A stretch of 64,000 nt of DNA from Glossina fuscipes (GCF_014805625.2 NW_023998431.1:550687-614686); one strand, 5' to 3'. Shown: positions 24,735 to 37,917, counted from the stretch's first letter. Notes: generated by a model not told the origin, from the letters alone. A program made the numbers and translations.

Positions 24735-27700
24735 CTAGCTATATGACACAAGTGTCACCCAATCAACAAAAGCTTTCATTTAGTGAACATATGCAAGCGA
24801 ACTTAAATAACACGATGAACAACGTACTTTTTAGAGGATAGATAAATACGAGAGTAACGTATGCGTATGAGTAATCTATAAATTAAATTTAAATATTAAA
24901 AGATCAATTATTATTGCATTCATAGAAAACTTTATACGTATACGCTCGTACGCAATCGAATGAAATGTTTCGTCTTCACGATGTCAACAAGTATTTCGAC
25001 AAAAATAAAGCACAAATAAACGAAATTATTTTCTATTATAGAAAGCTCAGTTTTAGGACGCGTTTACAATTTCAGTTCTATTTACAGGGACGTGGACATA
25101 AAGAACATATAGATGCTAAGGAAATATTGCGTTGTATTTAATTATAAGAAGGCGTCCGCAGTTTCGTTATTAATTGCTAGAATGCTATGAAATCCTCGAT
25201 TGGAAGATTGATAACTTTAATGAACTACTCGCTGCTCGGCTCATGATTGAACAGAATTGCAAAATAGGCGAACTCTTACGTATCGCATCTTCTTCTTTTT
25301 TTTTTTGCGGCCATATCCAGTCTACCAGTTGCATCATACAATCGATTATTAAAAGACATAAAATACAAGGAAAGCAAATGATCACAAAATATCATTTGTT
25401 TTTACACCTTACGGACATTTAGTTACATATGGACGGGAAAAAATTTTAAATTCTTTGCGTACTAAGCGACAGTGCCTCCCTCTAAATCGGCAAAAAGGGT
25501 TATCGAAAAAATTTCATCCTTTTTAGAAAATTTTCTCTCTATTTTTCGATACATTTCCTCTTTCTTTTCTTTCCACTACCATAGGGGTCATGTTGTTTTT
25601 TCCATCATTTTACTACGTACCCAAGATGTAGAATATGGGTTAAGCTAATTTGTGTTGGTATACCTTCACGGATACTGAAAGAACAAATTTATGATTCGGA
25701 ATGGTAGGTAAGGTTCAAGCGACTACACAAAATAATTGAATAGTTTTCCGTGTCTCGAAGGAAGAAAGAAGAAGAATGGCTTTTCAAGGAGTTTTTTACT
25801 CCTTGGAGTTATTTACTCCAAAAACGCGAAAATTTTAAATATGTTAGATAAACGATGCTCTGCTCAAAAGGAGAAAGACGGAGCAGATACCTGACCCCGT
25901 TACGGCGCTTTAAGAGTATAGAAAGCTTTTAAAGGCCTTCCATCGTCAAGAAATCTTTTTTGTTAGCATCTTTGTCCGATATAAAGTCGACACAGGGTAT
26001 ATACTGACCAATGTATTCTTCGATAGTTGTCAAGACTTCTGTGCAACCGTAACAAATGAATCAAAAAATTGGCAAAAGAATCGGGCAAACCGACTATTGT
26101 AACCCGAGAGGCCACCCGTCTCTTTTACTATTAATTTTACTATTAAAAACCTGCTAATTGACATCTCTAATCCGAAAGCATTATTCAACGGTTTGGGTAA
26201 TTTCCTTCTCGTATGAACAAGACATTGTTTTAAAAAAAAAAATTTTTTTTTTTCTGTTTTTAGTAAGCTTTTAAAAAACTCAAAAATTTTCAGCGTAGAG
26301 TAAAAACAAAAGATTGGTCAAAGTTTTTGTTGTGGTTGCACACGAACTTAAAATGTTAATTTGAACCTAATAAATAATAAATTCATTATAAATTTTAAAA
26401 CATTTCAGTAATTAAAAAATGTTGACATTTTTAGGTTCATTACAAATACAGTAAAATTTACTTAATTGAGTTTCATCCCTTACCTTAGCTGCAAAGCAAA
26501 AAAAAAAAAGGAAGAACGAAACGAAAACTGGCTTTTGTAAGTGATGTCTCAAGCCCTGGATAATTGTTCGGAAAAGTGTACACATTCTCCTGCGGTGAAT
26601 GAACGATTGAAACATTTTTCTTTGAATACAAAAAAGGAAATGCACTTTAAAATTGAAATTTTGTAATAAATTGCTTTAAACACTTCTTTGATAAAAACTA
26701 TCACTTTTCGTTCCTTATCAAGATTATAAAAGAAGGCCCGACAACAAACAGCGCCAGCACAATTTGAAACATTGTACCCAGGCGTACCTTTGTGAGTCAT
26801 AAAATATGACAATTTATACCTACACTTCGTATAAAGATTCACTCTTCTCGACAACTCTTGTACGCAGATGAGCCCAAAAGATAAAACTATTTAGTTCAAA
26901 CTTACCATAGTAAGTTTATAAGAATTAAAGAATAGACTTTTTAAGAGCTTTTATTTAGAGAGACTTTTAAACAATGATCTCATGTCCTTCAAAATTTTTC
27001 ACCATCATACAATATGCCAAATCGACTCGAAGCAATGAAATAAAAATGTGCAAATTATGTCCGGGAAATTTACACAAAATTTGATTTAAATACAAAACAA
27101 TGTTCACCCTTTTAGCTGTAAGTTTTTTATTGAATCATAATATATGCATGTATATATAGGGATAGGGTTGTGTGTTGAATAGCACTTCGAGTAAATGGCC
27201 TCCACGGCTTTGCTGGCATATATGCGCTTTTTCATCGAAAATCTAACATTTGATCTTAGACCTGTGCAAGGAACGATAGCAGTGCCAATTACTCTCTCTC
27301 TCTCTCTCTCTCTCTCTGACAGTTGACGCAATTAAATCAATATTGTCCAACAATGAAAACGCGTTGCTCTTTTGTGTAATGATAAACTCGTACTAATTGC
27401 TTTTTTTGTTTTTTTTTTTTTGTTTGAGTTTTGAGTTTTCAGACATGGTTGCACAAAACGATTCGATCTAATTCACTTTGAATTCTATTCGCCCTTTTGG
27501 TCAGAATATGTCAAAACAATTCCGAATATATTGGTGTTATTGAAGATAAATCTATTGTAAGCCGTCCTGGTAACTTCATAAATCCGAAGAAATTTGAAGT
27601 AACAAATTTCCTAATCACAAATAAGCAGTGTAGGGTGTAAAGAATTTCGTGTTTGTTTTTGTTATGATTTCCACTTTCAAACTCTGCTTAATTAAACATT

Positions 27701-28305
27701 CGCTTCTTTTGGTTTAATTAACAATTTTTTCTGTATAAACATTAAAATGTTTTCATCAGATGAGCGAACACACGCACACAGATAGGTCAACTCACACCCT
27801 AGTACTAATCTCTAATACCGAACGAGATGAAAAGTCCTAAAATTCTGATGACGTCTCATATTGAAAAAAAAAAAAAAAAAAAAAACGCCTACTATTCGCT
27901 TCACAATTGCCGTCGCGCAAGTAACATTATATCCTCCTGTTTTTTCAAAACGACGGCTGGACCAAAATGATTCTTGTATATGTATTAAAAAACTTTTCTT
28001 TTCTTCAACTTTTTCGACGTGAATCAGTAACGTGCACACACAACAAAATTGCTTGTAAATCGTTACATAATATATCTTGCATATCTTGATCCGTTAAAGT
28101 CGATAATTTTGCATCTTCATTACATGTATACACGTCAATCTAAAACTTCGTTTCGGTATACACATCGTATCTAATAAGAGTGAATTTAGCAAAAGTGAAT
28201 TTAGCTCTAAGCTAAAGCAGAATACTTACCATCTACGCTAAATAAGTAAAGAAAGCATCATGGAATGTAAGCATGTTATTGTATCTCTCGAGCCTCTTTC
28301 TATAT
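24735..28305. other. AT-rich non-coding stretch
   Basis: No gene seen. It contains a (CT)n tract at 27292-27317 and a poly-A run at about 27862-27883. Confidence 0.45.
27292..27317. repeat. (CT)13 microsatellite
   Basis: Pure CT dinucleotide tract. Confidence 0.95.
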
Positions 28306-28311
28306 GGATCT

Positions 28312-28326
28312 GATGATGATGATGAT
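28312..28326. repeat. (GAT)5 microsatellite
   Basis: Five GAT triplets in a row. Confidence 0.9.
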
Positions 28327-28390
28327 ATTTGTGATAAAGATTTCATTGCCGCATGGGTCGTATTCGAATAGGCAAAGGATAGCCAACCCG

Positions 28391-28759
28391 CAACTTAATG
28401 GTCATGTGTTCAGGTTTCAAGTGCGGTAGAGTTTTCAATACAAACGTGCACATAATATAAGTTATCCGGCATGGTTTTAATTCATCCTTTGTGAATTTAT
28501 TTTTAAAATTTATAGACAATAAATAAGCATAAATAAATATTTCACATCGAATTTTTCAGAGTTTGTCTACTTTTTGTTAGTCATTACAGAAACAAGAGAA
28601 GAGAAATAGATAGGGGAAGTGGCGGCCGCAGTCTAGTTGGTATGTGTCCAATCGTTATGTATTATGCGCGCCTCTATCGGCTGATCACTCGTTATATCTT
28701 CAACTAAGGGAAAACTCTACCGCACTTGAGATTTGAACTCTCGCACACTAACATAGTTG
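28391..28759. repeat. Inverted pair of the box-B-like repeat (possible fold-back element)
   Basis: The left arm (28391-28436, plus) and the right arm (28710-28759, minus) align as inverted copies. Both begin CAACT, contain GTTCA followed by an AAGTGCGGTAGAGTTTTC segment, and point inward. The right arm is about 4 nt longer. About 270 bp of unremarkable sequence lies between them. A third copy lies at 2157-2212. This could be a fold-back (MITE-like) element with long inverted ends, or two insertions of a short repeat in opposite orientation. Confidence 0.45.
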
Positions 28760-28764
28760 TTTTG

Positions 28765-31061
28765 CTAAAACGACTCGCAGTCTCACGTTATAAAAATTGA
28801 AAGAAATGTTGTTTTAAAAGAAAGTTCATACCGTGACATCTCAACCAGGTTTTGTAAATAAATATCTATCTGGCCATCGAAATTAAGAATCATTTTAGTT
28901 TTACTTTCGGAAAACTTTAAAATGAAAATAGAAAAGAAAATAATGCGATCTCGCAGGTAGATTTAAAAAAAAAAGCCACTTTTCATAAATCTGGATGAAA
29001 ACGCCGAAACTCTAACTCTGAAGCTACTTCAGTCCAACTTTTAAATAACTTAATTGTCTATTCGTGATATGGATTAACAATTCCACTGCTCAATTCCAGA
29101 GAAGATGAAACAGGTTAAATCATCTTGACAAAATATAAATTTTGTTTAATTGCAGTTTTACATGAAGTTCATTGAACATATTGTATTCAAGGGACTATCT
29201 AACGGCACGGCATCTCTTTAACGCGGAATTCAACACGTATATAGCATATATTAAAAGAGAAGAAGAAAAAGACGCTCTTGTCTAAATCATTTACCATCAG
29301 GGTAGCGTAGCCGTGAAATCGTTAACTTAGCTTAACTATTTTGTTAATATTTCTTTCTAGCGATTAATGCGAGCAAATAAGTGTCTGATGCGTTTACATA
29401 ATATTAAGTTAGTTGTCGAACATATATGAAATCTCGAAGACATCAAAATTATTCAATCTATTTCATTCATCTCCCGCATATTCATTTACGTCAGCGTTCA
29501 ATACTTTTTGCTTGAGTTAATAAGATCGGGTAATAATGTTATATGAGATTACATAATGATATTTGCTGTAGCTGTAGAAGAGCAGAATCAACATGTGTTA
29601 GAAATCTTTAGAACTGTCATTTAACTTTTCCATCAAAGTTGGCAATGGCTCACGACGATCTTGGTGTGACCGTCGTTAGCATACTTTTAAACGAATAATT
29701 GAACGTTTTGTTGGGAAAATCAAATTCAAATCATATTCACTTTATTTCGTTCTTATTCGAAAGAGGAAAATTTTACAAATACCGGAGATTACATTGGCGA
29801 GAAGAAGAATTTCTCAAGGCGAGAAGAGGCATTCTCAGAGACTGATTTTTATGCGGATAGGGTTCATTCGCTTTCATAATCACAAATGAAAAAACTAAAC
29901 ATTTTCACCGCAAAATTATTCACGCCAATGACGACCGCCTTTAACCGAACAGCAAATTTATGGCGACTAACTGAACTGAAGTCTTGCATGGAATGCAATT
30001 GCAGCAGCTTTTTAATGCAAACTTTATGACGACGATACTGCTGGAATCTTCCACTTTGTCATCAAGATTGAGTAGCAGCCACTGTATGGTTATGCTTGCA
30101 AAACATTTGAGAGTTAGATTTGAATGCTTCTGCTTCCGCTTTTCACAAAATGATGCAAAGAGCATACAATCGTCGAAAGGTATGGGTAATTGGAAACGAA
30201 GACTGGTAACGGAGGTCCTCGGCAAGCTATGCAAAAACTCTATTGCTGTTAAAGGCAACATTTCTTGCTTTTTTAGAATTACATCTAAAACTCTTTTTAC
30301 TCTATTAACGCGTTCCCGAAAAAGTCGTGTAAAAAAAATTATGGCCTAAATGAACAATTAGCTGATAGATTCCAGAACTACAAAAACAAGTGAGAAATGC
30401 ATTAAACATGAGTATTAAAAAGTTCTTGTTAGAGTTCAATTCAAAATTTATTTCGTGCTCGCACGTTTTAATTCATATTAAATATAATATAAAAAATAAA
30501 TTTCACTTTGATATATCAAACTGAATTGCATAAAAATAGCATTACGTGGCTTCACTCTATGCATAATTCGGAGAATCCGACTCATATACGCATGTAATCG
30601 ACATAGTCTAACTGAATGGCGAAAAATATAAGGCAAAGTTACAATGCTTATTTGTGAGGAGTGAGAATGAAGAAATTGATAGAAACATTAAAAAGAAAAA
30701 ATTCCTAAAAAAAAATTTAAAGAAAATTGGAAATCGAATTGAAACCAAAATAACAAAAAATTCTTTTAAAGCGAGATTTTTTATTTTCTTTTCTTTTTAA
30801 GCCGTGTAAATAAAATTCGTGTAAAAGGAGAATTGGGCGTAGATAGCTAGCAAACCAAGCTAAATGATATTTTATATCGACCACGACAATATTTCATAGC
30901 GGACGTTACCGGTTACGGATACTGAACACAAGCATCTAATGGAGTTTTTCGTGGACCTATGTTGAAGGTGCTCTAAAGACCACTTGTTGTTGATTTTTCT
31001 TTTTTATTTTGTTTTTATTTAAGAAAACATTTTTTAAATGTTTTAAAAAAGCACAAAAACC

Positions 31062-31102
<41 letters not shown>

Positions 31103-32680
31103 ATGTATGTATGCATGTATGTATGTATGTATGCGCGCGCGGACATAATACCTTTTTGATATAAAATAATTAAATGCCCAGAAATCTTCAAGCGTTTATC
31201 AATACATACACACATATTTATAAATTTACATGCAAATACGTATGTTTTCTTTTTCTTTTTTGTTTTTGTTTTTTTCATATGTTATATATGTTATATTGTT
31301 TGTAAATACATATTTATTTATTCATTTATTTATATGCACAAACGCGTGCCAACAGATATACGCATATGGATATATGTCGGCGAGATCTCTTTATTACGAA
31401 TAACATGTAAAAAATAACATGAACAATACAACACAATGCTTGTAGGAAAGGAAAACAAGAGAACGAAATACTTTAAGCTCTTACATACATGTACATACAT
31501 AATTACATATTCGTTTATTGCATTTAACTGAGCTAACTCGTATGTAAAAAATCGGCAGAATTTCAAATTCGGTTTGAAATCGATATACAAAAACTTGAAA
31601 ACAAATTGAGATCAGGATCACGTATTCCTGAGTGTCGGTAGTGTTAACAAAAATGTACTGGCGGACTATGCAAAATCCTTTATCAAATCAAGATTACAGC
31701 CCCATTACGGGCCCAGTACACAGCTGACCGATTGTTAAGAAACTTTTTTTACTATTTTTTAAAATTTACTTTAAGAGGACATCATTTGTTAAGTAACTAT
31801 AAAGCGATGAACATGAACCTTTCATGTCCAAATGAAAATTTCTACTTTTACTTTTAGTACAATTACTTTCATGTTTGTCTCACTTCAAATTCTAACCCAT
31901 ACGTAAGTCACCACAAACTTTTAATTTTTAATTACACGAAGAAACTTAATACTAACAACAACAAAAGAAGTGAATCGAGCAGAAAATTGAGAAAAGAAAA
32001 CTTTAAAAACACCGGAGGAAAAATTCTTTACTCCTATTAGATAAGAAGTCAACAATGTATAGTGGTTTGGTTCTTCAAACGAGAATGAAAAGAGAAAATT
32101 TTTTAATTTATTTAATTCATATTTCAGAATAGATGATGTATGTAATTATATATTATATCTCAGCAAAACTTTATAAAACATAAATATAACGAAAGCAGTT
32201 AGGGAGAAGGCAAAGCAAACGCAGATTTTTGGTTGCATGGAAAATTCATGGAAAACAAAGATCTTCACCAATTTGATTATCGCATTGGCAAGGTGGAGAA
32301 ATAAGCCATAATTACCTCACTAAACCATGAATTTTTCTAATTTAATGTATATCTAGGAGATAATTTACTATTGTCCGTCCCTCTTATATATAAAAAAAAG
32401 CCAACAAAACAAGTGCTTTACGCTCATATTTTAAAGGTCATAATCTATATAATAGTGTGAACTTGATCCTCTTAACGAAGACGTCCTTACCGGGTAGATG
32501 AAATTTGAAAACAAAATTAAAGCAACGGATTTTCAAGAGAATCTTCTCATTAGCTATAATGCAATTCGATAGATATATTTGCCAACAAGAAAATTGACAC
32601 TACCACATTTAATTATACACAATTTATTAGGTAGTCCAAAAAATATTGAACTTAATGTACATAACTAACATAACTAATAA
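28765..32680. other. AT-rich non-coding stretch
   Basis: No gene recognised. At 29941-30349 two overlapping antisense frames (121 codons plus, 106 codons minus) are open, but neither has a motif. A compound (TA)n/(GT)n/(GTAT)n microsatellite is listed separately. Confidence 0.45.
31065..31141. repeat. Compound microsatellite (TA)n-(GT)n-(GTAT)n-(GC)n
   Basis: Continuous run of alternating purine and pyrimidine: TA, then GT, then GTAT/GCAT, ending GCGCGCGC. Such alternation can favour Z-DNA. Confidence 0.95.
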
Positions 32681-32689
32681 AAAGTTAAT

Positions 32690-32860
32690 TAATATCAGTT
32701 GGCAGTGCTCAACAGCGTCAACTAGCTCGTTCGTGGCCTTTGGCCAAAGTCAGGGTCAGTGTATAAAATTTCACAAAAAATATCTCAAAAATGTGATCTT
32801 TGGGTTGAACACAAGCAAGCACAGACGGACAGATGGATAGATAAGCGTGACAAGTGAAGA
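32690..32860 (-). repeat. Possible family 3 fragment, inverted
   Basis: 'ataaaatttcacaaaaaata' followed by TCTCAAAAA and 'acagacggacagatgg' read, reversed, like the 'ctgtccgtctg..tttttgagatat..gatgaaatttt' part of family 3. It is strongly diverged. Confidence 0.3.
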
Positions 32861-32864
32861 CTTT

Positions 32865-34302
32865 GGAAGCCGGTTTTCAGAGGTTAAAGAATCTGAAGTT
32901 ATAAGAATTTCTTTTGAAAATTTTCAATTTAATCATGAAATTGTATATGACTCCAACAACATTCACAATTTATAGGTCTATCTTGTTAACGTTCGCATTC
33001 AATCACGACAGGCTCGTGTCAATTTACGAACATACCCTTTCCATATCCCTGCCTTAAGAGTTTGTCAAATTCTCTGCGCTTAGTTTGCGACGATAAAAAA
33101 TTCAATTTACTGAACATCAAAAAATTTACAAAGGATATCGTTGCTAGAAAATCTTACGTTTACGTTTTAAATAATAGGTAGCCAGAGCTGAGCTAAAGAA
33201 ACGAAAAAAAACAATTTTTTTTTTTTTGGTTTTTTCCTTTTAGTATATGATGTTAGTATTAGTTTCTCTATTTTATCACCTTAAGGGTATGACAAAAAAA
33301 AATGTTTCCTTGAAAAATTCGAAAGAAATTAAAGAGATCTTTTGTATATATGTATGTGCCAGGCACACACATGACTATTGGAAAAGGAATCTTAAAATAT
33401 CGATCTGAGAATAAGTAGCTTGAGGAAAAAAGCGGTTAAGTACTCTCAACTGCCCCTTAAGTTATTGGATATTTTCTGTTGAAATTTTCATAAAGTTCAG
33501 CTCAAGTGTTTCATCTACATTCCAGGTTTCATTATACTGCACAATAATAAGTTTTAATAAGTTGTAATGCGAAAAGATATAAGGCATTGTGATTTTTCAG
33601 ACGCTTTGTAACAGTTGAAAGAAACACTTAGCCAATACGTTAGATGCGATTGAAAAATCGTTCTCTTTCATTTGTGTGCTTGTCTGCCCTCTATCTACGT
33701 AAATGCAAATTTTTTTTTGAGTTATGTTATAAATAAATTTTGAAAGAGGAAAAATATTCAGTTATCAAGTCTGCTGCTGCTGCAACGAGTCTCGGACTTA
33801 TTCCATCGACCTTAATTGATGTTCTAACTCTTTTGCTTTTCTTTTACAAAATTGATCGTTGGAGGTAAAAGATTACATTTGCGTTCATTTTGCGTGCCGT
33901 TAACAGTAAGAGACCGTTTTTGCAAACATCCAAAACATTTATCAGTAAAAAGATGTTCGTTAAACGTCAAACGCCTTATATTGTGTTAAAAAAAAAATAA
34001 TAAGAGAAAAAATTCAAAAAAAATAGTAAAATATATCTCTACAAAGTTTTCATTACTTAATGTTTATTTCATTATCGATTTTAAATGATGCTTTGCCTAG
34101 GGCAATATATGTATACATATATATACATTACATATATACAACTTTTCAACACAACACTAACATAGGGTAAAAAGCGATCTTACGCGAATTAAATCGAATT
34201 TCTTTGTATCCCGCAGCGTTTGTTGAAATGAGAAAAGTTCCCAACCAATAATAATTACTCATAATCATACACTTTATCGTGTATGGATAAGTCTTCGTAC
34301 AC
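32865..34302. other. AT-rich non-coding stretch
   Basis: No recognisable gene or element. Confidence 0.45.
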
Positions 34303-34334
34303 GTATACGTATATATATATATATATATATATAT
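34303..34334. repeat. (TA)n microsatellite, left flank of the mariner insertion
   Basis: Begins TATACG and then about 12 TA units. A second (TA)n tract lies just right of the mariner element at 35022-35046. Confidence 0.9.
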
Positions 34335-34368
34335 GATTTATATTATATGGAATGCATTATGTATTATA

Positions 34369-35012
34369 AGTGTGCAAATAAATTCGTTCACATGAAATTG
34401 GTTGCTTCATAAAACGTATCGAACGCGTTCAATGGTCCCGTAATTTCAGGTGTAGATATTAAAATATGAACAGTGTAAATTTCAGTTGTCTGCTGTCAAG
34501 CTGCTCTTCATTGTATACCAAGGTGTAAAAAAGATGGAACTGCATTTTTCTGCATTTCTTTCATTTCATTTATTAGATTAAGCTGGAAGCTAAAGCTGCG
34601 AAAAATGGCTAAGTTAGCTTGAAGCAGTAAGCTACGAAATCGTGAGAAAGTGCTTTATACAATTTCGGACAAACAAATCAAAAATAATTTTCAGCTTAGG
34701 CTGGACTGTTTTACTCGCCCAAACCTGATTCCTTCCGATTATCATCTATTCAGACCGATGTACTGATACAGGTCAGCGCAGGTCAGCGGTTCGCAAAAGT
34801 TGAAGATGTGCGAAAGTGGCTCAATGGCCATTTCGCTTTCAAACCGGCAGATTTTTACAGCGGGGCGGTTCATAACTTTTCCCTTGAATGGCAAAATACC
34901 ACAGATAATGATGATGCATATTTCGATCATTAAGGTTTGCAATAAGTGTACTGACTATATTTAAAATAAATTTGAATTTTATCAAAAAATAGGACGAATT
35001 TATTTGCACACC
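34369..35012 (+). mobile_element. Internally deleted mariner element with both terminal inverted repeats
   Basis: Terminal inverted repeats of about 22 bp match at about 20 positions: the left begins AGTGTGCAAATAAATTCG (34369) and the right, reversed, GGTGTGCAAATAAATTCG (ends 35012). Each is flanked by TA (34367-34368 and 35013-35014), the target duplication of Tc1/mariner transposons. The element is 644 bp against about 1.3 kb for a full mariner, so it is internally deleted. It still encodes the C-terminal part of a mariner transposase (separate entry) and lacks the N-terminal DNA-binding and first catalytic parts. The subfamily was not determined. Confidence 0.85.
34701..34933 (+). pseudogene. 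Mariner transposase, C-terminal remnant
   Basis: Two adjoining frames give mariner C-terminal signatures. The first (34701-34753) contains IPSDYHLFRPM, where SDYHLF holds the third catalytic Asp of the D,D34D triad (codon at 34737). After a stop and frame change, 34781-34933 reads GQRF..VEDVRKWL, then a LEWQ.TTDND segment and AYFD before the stop, matching the usual QRF..EEVRKWLDEW, LPERW..V...DG.YFD tail. The normal order is kept. The catalytic domain before SDYHLF is missing and no start codon belongs to this frame, so it is inactive. Confidence 0.85.
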
Positions 35013-35021
35013 TATTATTAC

Positions 35022-35046
35022 ATATATATATATATATATATATATA
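35022..35046. repeat. (TA)n microsatellite, right flank of the mariner insertion
   Basis: About 12 TA units starting 8 bp after the TA target duplication. Confidence 0.9.
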
Positions 35047-35049
35047 CAT

Positions 35050-36230
35050 ATTATAAAATAATTGTATATGGAAAAATAATAAAGAAATTCATGAACACAT
35101 TTATGCCATGCCAACATATATAGGATCGCTTAGCAAGATATGTCATCTTAAATCAATCACACCAGAGACCCATTTTTCGTAACTTGTGCGTTCGTAGTAT
35201 GATAAGAAATTTATTCATTTCAATGATCGAACCGGAAGCATTTTCGTAAAAGCATCACGCAACCTAAAAGTCGCACCATATCGCGGCACTAATTCTTGAC
35301 ATTTTTATTCTTTACATGCACTGATAAACGGGAAATGACTCTCATCACTCATAATACTTCTTAAATTTAAAAGATTATTACCTTGTTTATGCATTTTTAT
35401 GAAAATCTACGAATTTTTATTCATCAAACGATATCACTATGACGCTTATGTATATATAGTGCAAAAAAGGAGGCGTGAATTTTAAATTAAGACATCTTAG
35501 TTCGTGAACGAAGATCGTGTAAAACGTAAAGAGATAGCAATATTACATTAATATACGATGTTTGCAATCAGATTTATGTGTAACTTTCCAAAAAATTATC
35601 AATTGCATCATGTTACAAAAATCGGACCTCATATATATGCTGCGCCTTGCTTGCAAAAGATTTTTTTCTTAAAAGTATCGTTCAAAATTTATTCGACTCG
35701 CATGGGAAAAAAAATCGATTCTTCGGCAATTGTTAAGATCTAGTTTTTCGTCGTTACTATGGATATTCGATTCTGCTATCTAATATCTTATTAAGACTAT
35801 GGATACTTTGCTGGATCTTCGATGTAAATGCATCTAGGGGTATGAAAATTACAGGTGGAAATTGTGAAATGGCAATCCAGGCCAGAGGGCTTTTGCAAGA
35901 GGGGTCTACAAGGTTCGCCTGCTCGCGTGTAATCCGCCCATAGAAGCAAAGTGAAGATATTCTCCTTATCCATATCCTTGTATTATCTAAGGATCAAGTC
36001 CATCACGAAGTTTAAAGACCAAAAAAATTTTAAATATCTCCTGGTAGGAGATTGACATGCCTAAAATTGGAAAAATAAATACTTTACGTAATTCGTTTTT
36101 AACCAGTTAACTGGACCGACCTCTTTAGTGATATACTCGTGTACTCGTGCAAACGCAGTATGAAATTAGGTTATAATGACACGACTTGTGACAAAATGAC
36201 AAAAATACTTTCGAATACATATTATTTTGG
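35050..36230. other. AT-rich non-coding stretch
   Basis: No gene recognised. On the minus strand near 35340 a short frame contains SDESHF, a motif common in Tc1-type transposases, but nothing around it supports a transposase. Confidence 0.45.
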
Positions 36231-36233
36231 CAT

Positions 36234-36234
<1 letters not shown>

Positions 36235-36281
<47 letters not shown>

Positions 36282-36291
36282 NNNNNNNNNN

Positions 36292-36338
<47 letters not shown>
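36235..36338. repeat. (CA)n microsatellite interrupted by an assembly gap
   Basis: CA tract on both sides of ten N (36282-36291), followed by (GACA) and GA units to about 36355. The true tract length is unknown. Open frames across it are artefacts of the dinucleotide repeat. Confidence 0.97.
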
Positions 36339-36342
<4 letters not shown>

Positions 36343-36359
36343 GACAGAGAGAGAGAAAG

Positions 36360-37460
36360 AGATAATGATAAAATCGGAAAAAAACGGAAATCCGACAAGG
36401 ACGGTTGGACGGATCACGGCGTTTATATTCGTCGCGTATAGTTGACATGCTAATGAATATTAAAGAATTTATTGATCGCCCTAAAGTGGATAAATACAAT
36501 TTTTTTTCTTTTTTAATTTAGATGTATTATTGAGCCAATCATAGCGACGCCTTTTATCGAAAACGACCGTCTTTTTGATAAGACCGTCTTCCTATGAGTT
36601 AATTCCTCCTTTGAATTTTTTCAGATTTTTGGCGGAATAATGCGAGCGTAGCGAAAAGAATTCAAAATCTTTCGATAAAATTACAATAAAAATGTATTGG
36701 AACATTTCAAATGCTTGTTTATGGACAGTGATAATTTAAGCGCACGAATGTGTAATATTTTAATAGCACTCTACGTATTCTCAAATGTTGAAAACGTTAA
36801 TTGTTAGCTGAATAACGTCACAATAGAACTTCGAACCGATGGTTGAAAGAAGAAATGATGGACGGTTTCAGATTAAAAAATCGAATTGCTAAGAAGATCT
36901 GAACGTGACATCAAGGTGTGATTAGCATTTTTTTTCATATTAAACTTTAAAAATTCGACATTTTTGAAAAAATCTTAAGACTCGCAATTAATTTCAAATA
37001 AATTTGATATGTAAACTTTGAGAATATTTTAAGGATCTTCTCCTCTAAAGGACTACACAATCGAGAATTACAATTACCATTATTCTGAGATACCTATAAA
37101 AAAAAAAAAAAAATTTGCCTTCGCACCAGCCTTACTTTATATGGCGCAGAAGAAAGAAAAAGAAAGTCTTCATTCAATATTTACTAAAGTTATTGTCAAA
37201 TATTTAATATTTGAATTTTCATAATATTTTTTTAAGTATTATTTTTAAAAGAGGATAAAGTAAACAACTCGTAAGAAATCGCAGTTCCAATAAAATGATT
37301 TTAATCAGGACAAGCAAGCAAAGACCTTTCTCTACGTATATAGAAGTTTTTTATAAATAACAATACCTTGCACGCGTAGAAAAGATTTTCTTTTTGTAAA
37401 TACTTTAATTCAAAAAATTCACTTGAAATAAATAATGTATAATGTATTTTTTCATGTTTT
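36360..37460. other. AT-rich non-coding stretch
   Basis: No recognisable gene. It contains a poly-A run at about 37099. Confidence 0.45.
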
Positions 37461-37463
37461 CTA

Positions 37464-37680
37464 CTTTTTTTTTTTTTTTTTTTTTTTGGTTTTTTTTTTT
37501 TTTCTCTCTTTTAGTTTACATTTTTTATTAAGTATTTACAAAAGACACCACACAAAAATATTAATGTATAGAATTCTTTTTTTTTTTTTTTTTTTTAATA
37601 AATTATTAATAAAACTAAGCAATTCCACAATTTTGTGTTTATTATCTGATTATTGGATTTTGTTTTTTTTTTTTTTTTTT
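37464..37680. repeat. Cluster of long poly-T tracts
   Basis: Four T runs of about 14-24 nt in 220 bp (about 37466, 37490, 37577 and 37663). The 97-codon frame across it (37435-37728) is mostly Phe and has no coding support. Confidence 0.85.
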
Positions 37681-37684
37681 AATT

Positions 37685-37880
37685 TTATCGTGTATGTTTT
37701 TATATTTATATGTATGTATATTAATTAATATATATATTTGTTTTTTTAGTCGCCCGCGTAAAAACTTAAGTCCCTTTATAATTAAGACCGAATTCTCCCG
37801 ATGCGTACAGCACACGTCAAGCGTTCATAAGAAACTGAATGTGTTTAAACAATGCATGGGCGGCATGCTAGCAAAAATTT

Positions 37881-37917
<37 letters not shown>

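Noticed and set aside
29941..30349. Overlapping antisense open frames of 121 (plus) and 106 (minus) codons
   Set aside because: No motif, signal or neighbouring gene. One or two frames of this length are expected by chance in 64 kb, and open frames on opposite strands tend to occur together.
35320..35480. Minus-strand SDESHF, reminiscent of Tc1-type transposases
   Set aside because: Six residues only. The flanking translation does not continue the transposase pattern and no terminal repeats were seen.
36125..36499. Four open frames of His-Thr or Cys-Val repeats across the N gap
   Set aside because: They are translations of a (CA)n microsatellite and the frame across the ten N is arbitrary.
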